From: Opitutaceae bacterium | GTDB taxonomy: Bacteria > Verrucomicrobiota > Verrucomicrobiia > Opitutales > Opitutaceae | DNA: 64,000 bases | Direction of reading: 5' to 3' | Assembly (NCBI GenBank): GCA_024233285.1 | Contig: JACKPU010000003.1 | Span: 248,001 to 312,000 of the forward strand | Shown here: positions 1-8,903 of the stretch, piece after piece | Numbering within the stretch: the first letter of the stretch is position 1 | Layout of the letters: each line of letters starts with the position of its first letter | Made by a program: the position numbers and the translations under genes | The notes under the pieces: model-generated | Database searches by the model: none | Told to the model about the DNA's origin: nothing | Seen by the model: only the letters and a program-made list of their open reading frames with translations

Positions 1-890
1 ACCCGCATCACATCGCGCGTCTGACTGACGAGGCGATCCGGTTTTTGACCGCGCCGCGTGACCAACCCGCGGTGTGCGTGCTGGCCCACAATGCGCTGCA
101 CCGGCCGGAGTTGGCGCCGGCCGCATTGGTCGAAAAATATCAACGCAAGCCCGGCGCGGACGAAGATGGCAACCGACCCGTCATCGCGGCCATGGTCGAG
201 GAACTCGACAGCAACTTGGGCCGCTTGATGGCGGCGTTGCAGAAAACGGAGCGCGGTCGCGACACGCTGGTCGTCTTTACCTCGGATCACGGTGCCTTCG
301 GTTGCAGCCCGAATCGCAAGCCGCTGCGCGGGGCCAAGGCCGATCTTTACGAAGGCGGCATCCGCGTGCCGCTTATTTTTCATCGGCCCGGCCGGTTGGC
401 CGCCGCGGTGCGCGAACAATGCGTCATCGGCATGGACCTGTTGCCGACGCTGCTCGGCTTTGCCGGGCTGCCGGTGCCGGGCAACCTTGACGGGCGCAGC
501 TTGCAACCAGTGCTGGCCTCGGCGGATGCGCCGCCGCCGCACGAAATGTTGTGCTGGCATTTCCCGCACTATCATCACCTCGGTCTCGCGCCTTGCGGGG
601 CGGTGCGCCGCGGAGATTGGAAATTAATCGAGTGGTTCGATGCGAGTCTCGGCAGCGACACTGCGGGTCCGGCTTACGAACTCTTCGATCTGGCCGCCGA
701 CCCCTGGGAGCAACGCAATCTTGCGTCTGACCAACCGGCGTTGCGCGACGAACTCGCGCAACGCCTGCGGCACTGGCGCCGCGACGTGGGCGCGCAGGAG
801 ATGGCGCCCAATCCTGATTTCGATCCCACCGCTGGCGGCATGCGCGCCGGTCCTCCTCCCGGCGACCCGGGCAACCCCTTTGGCGAATGA
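1..890 (+). CDS. Sulfatase, C-terminal part (5' end outside window)
   Basis: Reading from position 3, the frame is open to the TGA at 888-890, so the gene begins before the window. The protein matches the C-terminal two thirds of formylglycine-dependent sulfatases: VFTSDHGAFG carries metal-binding Asp-His, KADLYEGGIRVPLIF is the typical loop after the active site, and the end has the ELFDLAADPWEQRNLA pattern of family members. The N-terminal CxPSR motif that is converted to formylglycine is not visible, so activity and sulfatase class cannot be confirmed. It probably removes sulfate esters from a carbohydrate in the periplasm. The stop overlaps the next gene by 4 nt (ATGA), so it is the first visible gene of the 1-10090 operon. 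Confidence 0.9.
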   Translation, partial: PHHIARLTDEAIRFLTAPRDQPAVCVLAHNALHRPELAPAALVEKYQRKPGADEDGNRPVIAAMVEELDSNLGRLMAALQKTERGRDTLVVFTSDHGAFGCSPNRKPLRGAKADLYEGGIRVPLIFHRPGRLAAAVREQCVIGMDLLPTLLGFAGLPVPGNLDGRSLQPVLASADAPPPHEMLCWHFPHYHHLGLAPCGAVRRGDWKLIEWFDASLGSDTAGPAYELFDLAADPWEQRNLASDQPALRDELAQRLRHWRRDVGAQEMAPNPDFDPTAGGMRAGPPPGDPGNPFGE

Positions 891-2032
891 AACCTGTAGT
901 CCTCCAACAACCCTCCCGCATTCTGTTTGGCGACGGCACCGTCACCCAAGTGCCGGATGAACTCACGACCCGCGGCTGGCGCCGCGTCTTTGTCGTCACC
1001 GGCCGGCGCATCGCCGCGGCGAATGAATCCACCTTTGCCGCGTGGCGGCAGGCGGGCTTGGAAGTCGTCCTTTTCGCCGAGGTCGATCGCGAGCCCGAGA
1101 TCGAGTTGTTTGAAACCGTGCTCACCGCGGCGCGCGGCTGTTCACCCGATGTGATCGTGGGCTTTGGCGGCGGCAGCGCGATCGACGTCGCCAAGCTCGT
1201 GGCGGCGCTGCTGGATGGCGCGCAAGCCGTGCGCGAGGTGTTTGGCATCGGCCTGCTCAAGGGCCGCGCGCGGCCCTTGGTTTGTATTGCGACCACGGCC
1301 GGCACCGGCGCCGATGTTTCGCCCAACGCCATTCTGCTCGATGAACAGGAGAAGCTGAAAAAAGGCGTCGTCAGCCCCTTTCTCGTGCCGGATATCGCCG
1401 TCTGCGATCCCGAGCTCACGCATTCCGTGCCGCCGGCGGTCACGGCGGCGACCGGCATCGACGCGCTCGTGCATTGCATGGAGGCCTATGCCAACAAATT
1501 CGCGCATCCGGTCGTGGATGTGTGGGCGCTGGAAGGCATCCGCCGCATCGGGCGCAGCATCGTCACCGCGGTGAGGCAGGGCGACAACCGCGAGGCGCGG
1601 GCGGATGTGATGCTCGGCGCATTGTGCGGCGGGCTGTGCTTGGGGCCGGTCAACACCGCGGCCGTGCATGCGCTCTCGTATCCGCTCGGCGGCAGTTACC
1701 GCGTGGCGCACGGCGTGGGCAATTCGCTCCTCATGCCGCACGTGTTTCGTTTCAACCTTTCCGCCATGCCGCACCGCTATGCCGACATCGCCGTCGCGCT
1801 CGGCTGCCCGCGCGGTGCGGACGATTTGGCCACGGCCGAGGCCGGTCTCGTGCGGTTGGTGGAGTTGTCGCGCGAATGCGGCATTCCGCAGCGGCTCGAC
1901 GAAGTCGGCGTGCCTGCGGCCGACATTCCCGCGCTGGCCGCGGCGGCGATGAAGGTCACCCGCCTGCTCAAGAACAATCCGCGCGAGCTGACCGCCGCCG
2001 ACGCGGAGGCCATTTACCGCGCGGCCACCTGA
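887..2032 (+). CDS. Iron-containing alcohol dehydrogenase
   Basis: This 381-residue protein belongs to the group III (iron-dependent) alcohol dehydrogenases, NAD(P)-dependent cytoplasmic enzymes that interconvert alcohols and aldehydes or ketones. The nucleotide loop GFGGGSAIDVAK lies at residues 92-103 and the TTAGTG segment near 136-141. The four expected metal ligands can be placed: Asp192 and His196 in IDALVH, His261 in HALSYPLGG and His275 in AHGVGN. The ATG overlaps the sulfatase stop by 4 nt and the gene ends 7 nt before the aldolase-like gene, so co-expression is likely. In this neighbourhood it could handle a hydroxy-acid or sugar-derived aldehyde; substrate cannot be read from sequence. 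Confidence 0.9.
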   Translation: MKPVVLQQPSRILFGDGTVTQVPDELTTRGWRRVFVVTGRRIAAANESTFAAWRQAGLEVVLFAEVDREPEIELFETVLTAARGCSPDVIVGFGGGSAIDVAKLVAALLDGAQAVREVFGIGLLKGRARPLVCIATTAGTGADVSPNAILLDEQEKLKKGVVSPFLVPDIAVCDPELTHSVPPAVTAATGIDALVHCMEAYANKFAHPVVDVWALEGIRRIGRSIVTAVRQGDNREARADVMLGALCGGLCLGPVNTAAVHALSYPLGGSYRVAHGVGNSLLMPHVFRFNLSAMPHRYADIAVALGCPRGADDLATAEAGLVRLVELSRECGIPQRLDEVGVPAADIPALAAAAMKVTRLLKNNPRELTAADAEAIYRAAT

Positions 2033-2039
2033 CTTTGAA

Positions 2040-2978
2040 ATGAACAAACTCCTCACCACCCGGATTTCCAACCGCGCGGACCTGCGCGGCTATTCCATCG
2101 TGCCCATGCTCACGCCGTTCACGGCGGACGGCGCGCTCGACGAGGCGGCGGCGCGCCGGCACGTCGAAGCCATGATCACCGGCGGCAGCCAGGGCATGCT
2201 GACCGCGGGCACTACGGGCGAATCCGTCTCGATGCCGCTGGCGATGCGCGTGCGTTATGCGACGCTGGCCATTGAGCAGGCGCGTGGCCGCGCGGCGGTG
2301 TTTGCCGGCGTGAGTGACAACAGCCTCGAGCATGCCGTGCAGTTGGCGCGGGCCTACGTGGCGGCCGGGGTCGATGCGCTGGTCGCGCACTTGCCATCCT
2401 ACTATCCGATTGGCGCGGCCGGGATGGAGGCGTGGTATCGCGCGCTCGCCGATCGCGTCACCGCGCCGCTTTATCTCTACAATATCCCGCAGACGACGAA
2501 TCACTCCATCCCGTTGGAAGTGGTCGAGCGGCTCAGCCATCATCCCCGCATTGCGGGCATCAAGGACTCCGAGCCCAACCTCGCGCGTCAAATCGAGCTC
2601 GCGCAACGGTTCCGCGACCGTCGCGACTTCGTGGTGTTTGTCGGCATGGTGCCGGCGGCGTCCGAGGCGATGAAGGCCGGCGCTGACGGCTACGTGCCAA
2701 GCTGCGGCAACATTGCGCCGCGGCTTGCGCGCGACTTGATGGACAAACTTGCGACCGGTGACGAGGCGGGTGCCGCCGCGGCGCAGGCCAAGGTGGCCGC
2801 GGTCTCCGCGATCTATCAGCAAGGCCGCAATGTGCCGCAATCGCTGGCCGCGATGAAGGCTGCGCTCTCGTTGCTTGGAACCGGTGGTGGCCACTTGCTG
2901 CCGCCCTTGCTGCGCTTGCCGGATGAGGAGTGGCCTGCGATCGAGGCGGGCCTGCGTGAACAAGGGCTCTTGTCATGA
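2040..2978 (+). CDS. Dihydrodipicolinate synthase/N-acetylneuraminate lyase family aldolase
   Basis: A 312-residue class I aldolase of the DHDPS/NAL superfamily. Visible family motifs are GTTGESVSM (carboxylate-binding loop), the catalytic Tyr in LYLYNIP, and the Schiff-base Lys in GIKDSEPN, in the expected order. Members split or join pyruvate with an aldehyde. Because it sits in an acid-sugar operon rather than with lysine genes, and the substrate-specific positions differ from DapA, a 2-keto-3-deoxy-sugar-acid aldolase is more likely than lysine synthesis; this is inference. It starts 7 nt after the alcohol dehydrogenase and overlaps the PdxA-type gene by 4 nt. Confidence 0.88.
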   Translation: MNKLLTTRISNRADLRGYSIVPMLTPFTADGALDEAAARRHVEAMITGGSQGMLTAGTTGESVSMPLAMRVRYATLAIEQARGRAAVFAGVSDNSLEHAVQLARAYVAAGVDALVAHLPSYYPIGAAGMEAWYRALADRVTAPLYLYNIPQTTNHSIPLEVVERLSHHPRIAGIKDSEPNLARQIELAQRFRDRRDFVVFVGMVPAASEAMKAGADGYVPSCGNIAPRLARDLMDKLATGDEAGAAAAQAKVAAVSAIYQQGRNVPQSLAAMKAALSLLGTGGGHLLPPLLRLPDEEWPAIEAGLREQGLLS

Positions 2979-4018
2979 ATGCGCCGCAAAAGCCAATTCT
3001 CGCGGTGACGCTGGGCGATGCCGCAGGCACGGGGCCGGAGTTGCTGACCAAGGGTCTGACCGATCCCGCGGTGCGCGCGGTTTGCCGCCCGGTCGTGATT
3101 GGCGATGCCGGGGTGATGCACGATGCACTTGCGATTACCAAGCTCGCCGCGGACGTGCGCGTGATCGGCCGGGCGAGCGAAGCCGGGGATGATCCCCGGT
3201 TGATCGATGTCATAGACCTTGCAAACATCGACCGGGCCAAGCTCGTGCGCGGCGAGGTGGCGGCAATGGTGGGGCAGGCGGCCTACGAGTCGATTCGCCG
3301 GGCCGTGGAATTGACGCTGGCGGAGGAGACGCATGCGGTCGTCACATCCGCGATCAACAAGGCGGCCTTGCATGCGGCGGGGCATCATTTCGACGGCCAC
3401 ACCGAATTATTGGCGGAGCTTTGCGGCCGGCCCCAAGTGTCGATGATGCTCGTGGCGGGCAAGCTGCGCATCTGCCACGTGAGCACGCACGTGGCGCTGC
3501 GCGAGGCGATTGAGCGCGCGCGGCCCGGGCGCATCGTCTCGGTGATTCGCATCGCGCACGAAGGGGTGCGCGAACTCGGCATCGAAACCCCGCATATCGC
3601 GGTGGCGGGGCTCAACCCGCACGCCGGCGAGGGCGGCATCTTTGGCGACGAGGAAATTAAATACATCGCGCCCGCCATCGAGCAGGCACGCAAGCTCGGC
3701 TACCGCGTGAGCGGTCCCTTCTCGGGCGACACGGTGTTTTTCCGCACGTTGCAGGGCGAGTTCGATTGCGCGATTGCGATGTATCACGATCAGGGCCACG
3801 TCGCGGCGAAGATGCTGGGTATCTGGCTCGGCGTGAACGTGACCCTGGGCCTGCCGATCATCCGCACCTCGGTCGAGCACGGCACGGATTTCGCCAACGC
3901 GGGCACGGGTCGCGGTGATCCGCGCAGCCTGGTGGCGGCATTGCAGCTGGCGGCGACGATCGCGTCGAACCGGCTGCGACAAACAGGCACGAGCCTGAAG
4001 AAAGTGAGACAATCATGA
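2975..4018 (+). CDS. PdxA-family 4-phospho-hydroxyacid dehydrogenase (PdxA2-like)
   Basis: A 347-residue member of the PdxA family (NAD-dependent, metal-dependent oxidative decarboxylation of a 4-phosphorylated hydroxy acid). It opens with the family start LAVTLGDAAGTGPEL, and the metal-binding histidines appear in FDGHTELLAELCG and MYHDQGHVAAK; the C-terminal glycine-rich NAD segment reads HGTDFANAGTGRGDP. Classical PdxA works in pyridoxal phosphate synthesis, but PdxA2 paralogues next to DUF1537 kinases oxidise 4-phospho-threonate or erythronate to dihydroxyacetone phosphate and CO2. The DUF1537 gene at 8900-10090 in the same operon favours the second role. ATGA overlaps join it to both neighbours. 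Confidence 0.88.
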   Translation: MNAPQKPILAVTLGDAAGTGPELLTKGLTDPAVRAVCRPVVIGDAGVMHDALAITKLAADVRVIGRASEAGDDPRLIDVIDLANIDRAKLVRGEVAAMVGQAAYESIRRAVELTLAEETHAVVTSAINKAALHAAGHHFDGHTELLAELCGRPQVSMMLVAGKLRICHVSTHVALREAIERARPGRIVSVIRIAHEGVRELGIETPHIAVAGLNPHAGEGGIFGDEEIKYIAPAIEQARKLGYRVSGPFSGDTVFFRTLQGEFDCAIAMYHDQGHVAAKMLGIWLGVNVTLGLPIIRTSVEHGTDFANAGTGRGDPRSLVAALQLAATIASNRLRQTGTSLKKVRQS

Positions 4019-6462
4019 CGAAGTGGAAAAATTTTAAACGCAGTGTCGGTTTGGGATTGTTGACCTTCGGGGCTTTCACGCTGGGGCGCGCCGAAACCGT
4101 GGCGCTCTGGCTGTTTGACGAGCAAACCGGCGTGTATCCGAGTTCGGTGCTGGGGGATGCTGGGCCCGGCAGTTATTTTCTTATCCTGGGCCGGGGCGGC
4201 GAAATCATCGAGGGGCGTTTCGGCCGCGCCTTGCGCGTGCGCGCCCCCGAGCCCTTCGCTCCGCACTTCCGCGAGGATTCGTCCTCGCTGGTGCGCGACG
4301 GGATGAAGGCACCGCCGGCCATCGAGGGCCGCGTCATGCCGCCGTTGACGTGGAACAACGCGGTCTTTGCCGCGGCCTTTCTCAACGGCGATCAACACCT
4401 GCGCCGCGCGCCTTTCCCGCATCCGACGGTGACGCGGCTCAATCTGGGCAACGGCGATTGGACCGTTGAATGCTGGTTGCAGATCGAGCGCGCACCGACC
4501 GGGGCCGGGGTTATTTTTGAAATCGGCACCGGGCCGCGCGGAGAAAACGACGTGCTGACGCGACTGGCGCTCAACGCCCGGGCCGATGGCGTGGAATTGT
4601 TCAACGATTCCGGTGCCGGAAAAGTGGAGCTGCCATTTGACTCCGGGGCCTTGGCGCAGGGGAGCTGGCATCACCTCGCGCTGGTGCATCGCTCCGGCGG
4701 GCTGCAACTGTATCTCGACGGCCGGGCCCAGGGTGCGGCCCGTCCGGTGCGGATGGCGGCGTTGCCGGCGGGGGATGAGGATTACTTTTCGTTGGGGCGC
4801 GACGCGCGCTGGGAACACCCCTTGGCCGGTGCGCTCGACGAAGTGCGGTTCAGCGACTCGGCGGATTACGCGGAAAACTTTGTGCCGGCGTCGCACGCGC
4901 CGGTTCGTGCCGCGGCGGAGCCGCGCGTGACGCAGCCGCTGCTTTTTGCTGAAACCGCCACCGGCAATGCGCCGCTCGCGCTGGGCTCGCGCCGCCATTT
5001 GTTCTTGGATGACGCGTTGATCGAGGCGCAACGCGACATCACGTTTCGCGTGCATCCCCCGCGCATGGAGGAAGCGGTGCTGAAGGGGAGCGGTTGGATT
5101 TCCGTGGTGGACGCGGGGCCGGAGGACATTCGCCTTTATGTGAACGGCCCGGAGGATTCGGTTGCGCTCTACACGTCGAAAGACGGCGTGAATTTCACCG
5201 CGCCGGACTTGGGGCGGGAGGTCCACGGCCGTCGCAACATTGTCATCGCCGACCCGGCCACCGTGGGCATGGTGATGATCGATCCCAACGGGACCAGCGA
5301 CGAAAAGTGGAAGCTCATCAGCGGCCTGCGCGATCGCGGCGGCGTTTTTGTCTACACGTCGGCCGATGGCTTGAACTGGCGGCGCCACATCTCGGCCTCG
5401 CTGCCGTTTTGGGCGGGCTCGGCGGTGAATGTCTTCTACGACGACCAGCGCGGGGTGTATGTGATTCACAACCGCACCGATTACTACGAGCTGCCTGATG
5501 GGCATACGGACCGGAAAAGTCTTTTGACCGAGGTGACGGATTTGCTGGCGCCGTGGCCTTTTCGTCCTGTGACGAAAACAGAGACCGCGGCGGCGGAGGC
5601 CGCAGGCGTTCACACCAGCGCGGGCGATCTTGATCCGTGGTGGCTCGACAACGGTCCGCTCGCGCCGGGTGGTTTCGGCTTGGAATACCCGGTGGCGTTT
5701 GAATCCGACCCGCGGCTCGATCCGCCCGACACCGACGTATATAACACGCGCGCGCAAAAATACCCCTGGGCGGAGGATGCGTATGTGGCGTTTCCGTTGT
5801 TTTTCTTTCATTACTTCAGCGGCGGGCCGGTGCAGCGCCAGGTGCTCGCGCATCCGGACGAGGGACGCGGCTCCGGTTTGGTGGAAACGCAATTCGCGGC
5901 GAGCCGGGATGGCCTGCATTGGAAGCGGTATCCGCGCCCGGCCTACGTCGGCATCGGCGTGCACGAGGATTACCCCGTGCGCCGTTCCTACGTGGGTTAT
6001 GGCATGGTGCGCCGCGGTCGCGAGATCTGGCAGTATTCGTATACCCGCTCGTCGTATCACGATCCTTGGAGCAAGTCACCGGCGCCGGACGTGATTCACC
6101 GGCTCGTGTCGCGCGTCGATGGCTTTGTATCGGCGGACGCGCCTTACACGGGCGGCGAGTTTGTCACCAAGCCGTTCACATTCACGGGCTCCCGCCTGAT
6201 GTTGAACATCGACACGGACGCGGCGGGCTACGCGCAGGTGGGCTTTGTTGACGAGGCCGGGCAACCCATCGCCGGTTTTGGCGTGGAGGACTGTGTCTAT
6301 ATTAACGGCGACGAGATCGATTATCCCGTGGAATGGATGAGTGCCGACGGCGAGCGCACGCGGGATGTGTCGGCGCTGGCCGGCAAGACCGTGCGGTTGG
6401 TCATGCGCCTGCGCGGCACCTCGCTTTACGCGCTGCAATTCAAGCCCAACCCCGACCCCTGA
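4015..6462 (+). CDS. Secreted LamG-domain protein with predicted beta-propeller, paralogue 1
   Basis: An 815-residue exported protein. Residues 1-26 form a Sec signal peptide ending near LGRA. Residues about 30-290 look like a concanavalin-A/LamG fold (VALWLFDE, WTVECWLQIE, WHHLALVHRSGG, LDEVRFSD). From LGSRRHLFLDDALIE a second region follows with repeated Asp-box-like motifs (TSKDGVNF, TSADGLNW, SRDGLHW) that suggest a five-bladed beta-propeller as in GH32/GH43/sialidase folds. The last 100 residues form a beta-sandwich-like tail ending SLYALQFK. No catalytic residues can be assigned with confidence. The next gene is a full-length paralogue, 6 nt away. Carbohydrate binding or hydrolysis in the periplasm or at the surface is inferred. 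Confidence 0.8.
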   Translation: MTKWKNFKRSVGLGLLTFGAFTLGRAETVALWLFDEQTGVYPSSVLGDAGPGSYFLILGRGGEIIEGRFGRALRVRAPEPFAPHFREDSSSLVRDGMKAPPAIEGRVMPPLTWNNAVFAAAFLNGDQHLRRAPFPHPTVTRLNLGNGDWTVECWLQIERAPTGAGVIFEIGTGPRGENDVLTRLALNARADGVELFNDSGAGKVELPFDSGALAQGSWHHLALVHRSGGLQLYLDGRAQGAARPVRMAALPAGDEDYFSLGRDARWEHPLAGALDEVRFSDSADYAENFVPASHAPVRAAAEPRVTQPLLFAETATGNAPLALGSRRHLFLDDALIEAQRDITFRVHPPRMEEAVLKGSGWISVVDAGPEDIRLYVNGPEDSVALYTSKDGVNFTAPDLGREVHGRRNIVIADPATVGMVMIDPNGTSDEKWKLISGLRDRGGVFVYTSADGLNWRRHISASLPFWAGSAVNVFYDDQRGVYVIHNRTDYYELPDGHTDRKSLLTEVTDLLAPWPFRPVTKTETAAAEAAGVHTSAGDLDPWWLDNGPLAPGGFGLEYPVAFESDPRLDPPDTDVYNTRAQKYPWAEDAYVAFPLFFFHYFSGGPVQRQVLAHPDEGRGSGLVETQFAASRDGLHWKRYPRPAYVGIGVHEDYPVRRSYVGYGMVRRGREIWQYSYTRSSYHDPWSKSPAPDVIHRLVSRVDGFVSADAPYTGGEFVTKPFTFTGSRLMLNIDTDAAGYAQVGFVDEAGQPIAGFGVEDCVYINGDEIDYPVEWMSADGERTRDVSALAGKTVRLVMRLRGTSLYALQFKPNPDP

Positions 6463-6467
6463 GATTC

Positions 6468-8903
6468 ATGAAACCTTCCCTTTGCCTCACCCTTGCCCTG
6501 TCGGTCAGTTCATCCGCCTTTGCCGCCGAGACGGTGGCGCAGTGGTTGTTTGATGAACCGAAGGGGCTTTATCCGAGCACGCCGCTGGAATCCACGGCTG
6601 GCCTCGACGCGCCGTTGGTGCTGGGGCTGGGCGGCAGCATCGTGCCGGGCAAGTTCGGGCAGGCGCTGTCGACGGTGCCTTATCCGCCGGTGGTCATTCC
6701 GGCGGAAGGCGAGGAGACCGCCGCGCTGCACGCGTTTCCCATGCCGCCGGGGCGCACGCAGGCACCGATGAGCTGGCACAACGCGCAGTTTGCCGCGTTC
6801 ATGACCTCGGGCGAAAACCACATTCGCAAGGAGGTGAGCTTCGTGGCGCCGACCCGCACGGATTTGAATCTCGGTGACTTCGATTGGACGGTGGAATTCT
6901 GGGCGAAATCCGACGGCACCGATGCGATGGGCACGGTCTGGGAACTGGGCGCCGGGCCGCGCGGCGAAAACAACGTGTTTACGCGCATCCTGCTGAATCC
7001 GCGTCGCGGCGACTTGGTCCTGTCGGGTCGCAATTCCGGCACAACGACGACGTTCAAAGTCGAGCGCGGCCAACTGCAGCCCGCGCCGGATGCGTGGCAC
7101 CACTACGCGCTCGTTTACGAAGTCGCGCAGAAAAAGATGACCTGCTATATCGACGGCAAGGTGGTCTCCGCGACCCAAGGCGGCGGCATCGCCCGACTGC
7201 CGGAGGGTGACGAGGATTACTTGTCGATTGGCCGCGACGGGTTGTGGCAGCAACCGTTTCGCGGTGAGCTCGACGAGCTGCGCGTCTCGCGCGGTGCGCG
7301 TTACATGGCGGAGTTTGCGCCGCCCGGCAGCTTTGCGCCAAGGGCGCCGACCGTGGCGTTGAAGGCCGGGTTGCCGTTGCTGTTTGCGCCGGGAGAATCA
7401 CGCGACGGGATTGTGGCGCTGGGATCGCGAAAGCACGTTTTTATCGACAATGCGCTGCTTGAACCCCATGCGGACCTCACGTTTCGCGCGCATCCCCCGA
7501 AGCGGGTGGATCGCGTGATGGAGGATATCAAGGGCCAGTTTCGCAAGCACCTCACGGTGGTGGATGACGGCGAGGGATTGATCCGACTGTATAACCCCGG
7601 CCCGGACGATTACCTGATGGTGCATGTCTCGACCGATGGCGTGAATTTCACCGAGCCGGACACCGGCATTCATCACAAGGGTCGCAAGAACATCGTCATT
7701 GCCGAGTCGGCCCCCATGGGCCGCCCGATCATTGATCCGAATGGACCGCCGGAGCACCGTTGGAAAAACGTGAGCGGGCACGAGGGCCGCGGCGTGTATC
7801 TCTACACCTCGCCCGACGGGTGGAACTGGCAACGCCAGCGGCAGGCCGTGCTGTCGTTTCGCTCCGGCTCGCAAGAGAGTCTCTTTTACGACGATCAACG
7901 CGGGGTCTATGTGGGTTACCACCGCACGGGTTTTCCCAAGAGTGAAGGCGGCGGCACGCGCCGTGAATTCGTCATTACGGAGGTGCAGGATATTTACAAG
8001 CCATGGCCGGTGCCGTTGTTGTCCGCGGAACAGGTTTATGAAATCGCCAAGACCCGCCCGCTGCGCACGCCGCAGCCTTGGTGGCTGGACAACGGTCCGT
8101 TGACGCCCGGCGATTTCGGGGTGGAACTGCCGACGGTGTTTGCGCCGGACGATCGCATGGATCCGCCGGGCAGCGGTGTCTATGTGCCCAAGGCAGACAA
8201 GTATCCTTGGGCTCCGGACACCTACCTGGCGTTCCCCGTGATGTATTTCGATTACGAGGAGCCGCTCCAGCCGCTCACGCGCCGCATCCTTTACGAGGAC
8301 AAATCGCGCAAGCTCGGCTCGGGCCTTGTGGAGCCGCAGATCGCGGTGAGTCGCGACGGCGTGCACTGGCGCCGCCTGCCTGCGCCGGCTTATATTCCCG
8401 TGGGCGAATACGAGGGCCGCGACCTGCATCAAATCTACATCGCCGAGGGCATGGTGAAACGTGGCGATGAGATCTGGCAGTATTTTTACGGTCAGGAAGA
8501 GTATCATTCGCCGGCGAGCCGCAACCCGGCGGGCAACGGCGTCTATCGCACGGTGCAGCGGCTGGACGGCTTTGTCTCGGCCGATGCGCCGTATGAACGC
8601 GAAATCACAGTGCGGACGCGTTTGCTCACCTTCGACGGGGACAAGCTGGTGCTTAACATCGACACGGGCGGCCTCGGTTATGCGCTTGTCGGCTTTGAAG
8701 ACGAGGCGGGCAACGTGATCCCCGGCTTCGGCCCCGACGAATGTGTTTATATCAACGGCAACTTTGTGCACAAAACCGTGGAGTGGCTCGATGCCGCGGG
8801 TCGGGCGCACGTTGACTTGAGCGAACTCAAGGGCCGGACCGTGCGCGTGGTGTTTCGCTTGCGCGGCGCCTCGCTCTACGCGCTGCAATTTGTGAAGTCA
8901 TGA
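6468..8903 (+). CDS. Secreted LamG-domain protein with predicted beta-propeller, paralogue 2
   Basis: An 811-residue paralogue of the preceding protein along its whole length. The ATG at 6468 is chosen because it gives a clean signal peptide (MKPSLCLTLALSVSSSAFA); an upstream in-frame extension would run back into the previous gene. LamG-like segment: VAQWLFDE, WTVEFWAKSD, WHHYALVYE. Propeller-like segment: LGSRKHVFIDNALLE, STDGVNF, TSPDGWNW, SRDGVHW. Both copies share FYDDQRGVYV, PWWLDNGPL and ECVYINGN/ECVYINGD-like segments and end in RLRGxSLYALQF. The stop overlaps the DUF1537 gene by 4 nt. The pair suggests two related substrates or a heteromeric partner; no enzyme activity is claimed. 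Confidence 0.8.
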   Translation: MKPSLCLTLALSVSSSAFAAETVAQWLFDEPKGLYPSTPLESTAGLDAPLVLGLGGSIVPGKFGQALSTVPYPPVVIPAEGEETAALHAFPMPPGRTQAPMSWHNAQFAAFMTSGENHIRKEVSFVAPTRTDLNLGDFDWTVEFWAKSDGTDAMGTVWELGAGPRGENNVFTRILLNPRRGDLVLSGRNSGTTTTFKVERGQLQPAPDAWHHYALVYEVAQKKMTCYIDGKVVSATQGGGIARLPEGDEDYLSIGRDGLWQQPFRGELDELRVSRGARYMAEFAPPGSFAPRAPTVALKAGLPLLFAPGESRDGIVALGSRKHVFIDNALLEPHADLTFRAHPPKRVDRVMEDIKGQFRKHLTVVDDGEGLIRLYNPGPDDYLMVHVSTDGVNFTEPDTGIHHKGRKNIVIAESAPMGRPIIDPNGPPEHRWKNVSGHEGRGVYLYTSPDGWNWQRQRQAVLSFRSGSQESLFYDDQRGVYVGYHRTGFPKSEGGGTRREFVITEVQDIYKPWPVPLLSAEQVYEIAKTRPLRTPQPWWLDNGPLTPGDFGVELPTVFAPDDRMDPPGSGVYVPKADKYPWAPDTYLAFPVMYFDYEEPLQPLTRRILYEDKSRKLGSGLVEPQIAVSRDGVHWRRLPAPAYIPVGEYEGRDLHQIYIAEGMVKRGDEIWQYFYGQEEYHSPASRNPAGNGVYRTVQRLDGFVSADAPYEREITVRTRLLTFDGDKLVLNIDTGGLGYALVGFEDEAGNVIPGFGPDECVYINGNFVHKTVEWLDAAGRAHVDLSELKGRTVRVVFRLRGASLYALQFVKS

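Noticed and set aside
3790..6060. Very long minus-strand open frame (756 codons) opposite pdxA-type and LamG genes
   Set aside because: Antisense frame in high-GC DNA with His/Arg/Ala-rich product and no domain; the plus-strand genes have clear motifs and overlapping starts and stops.
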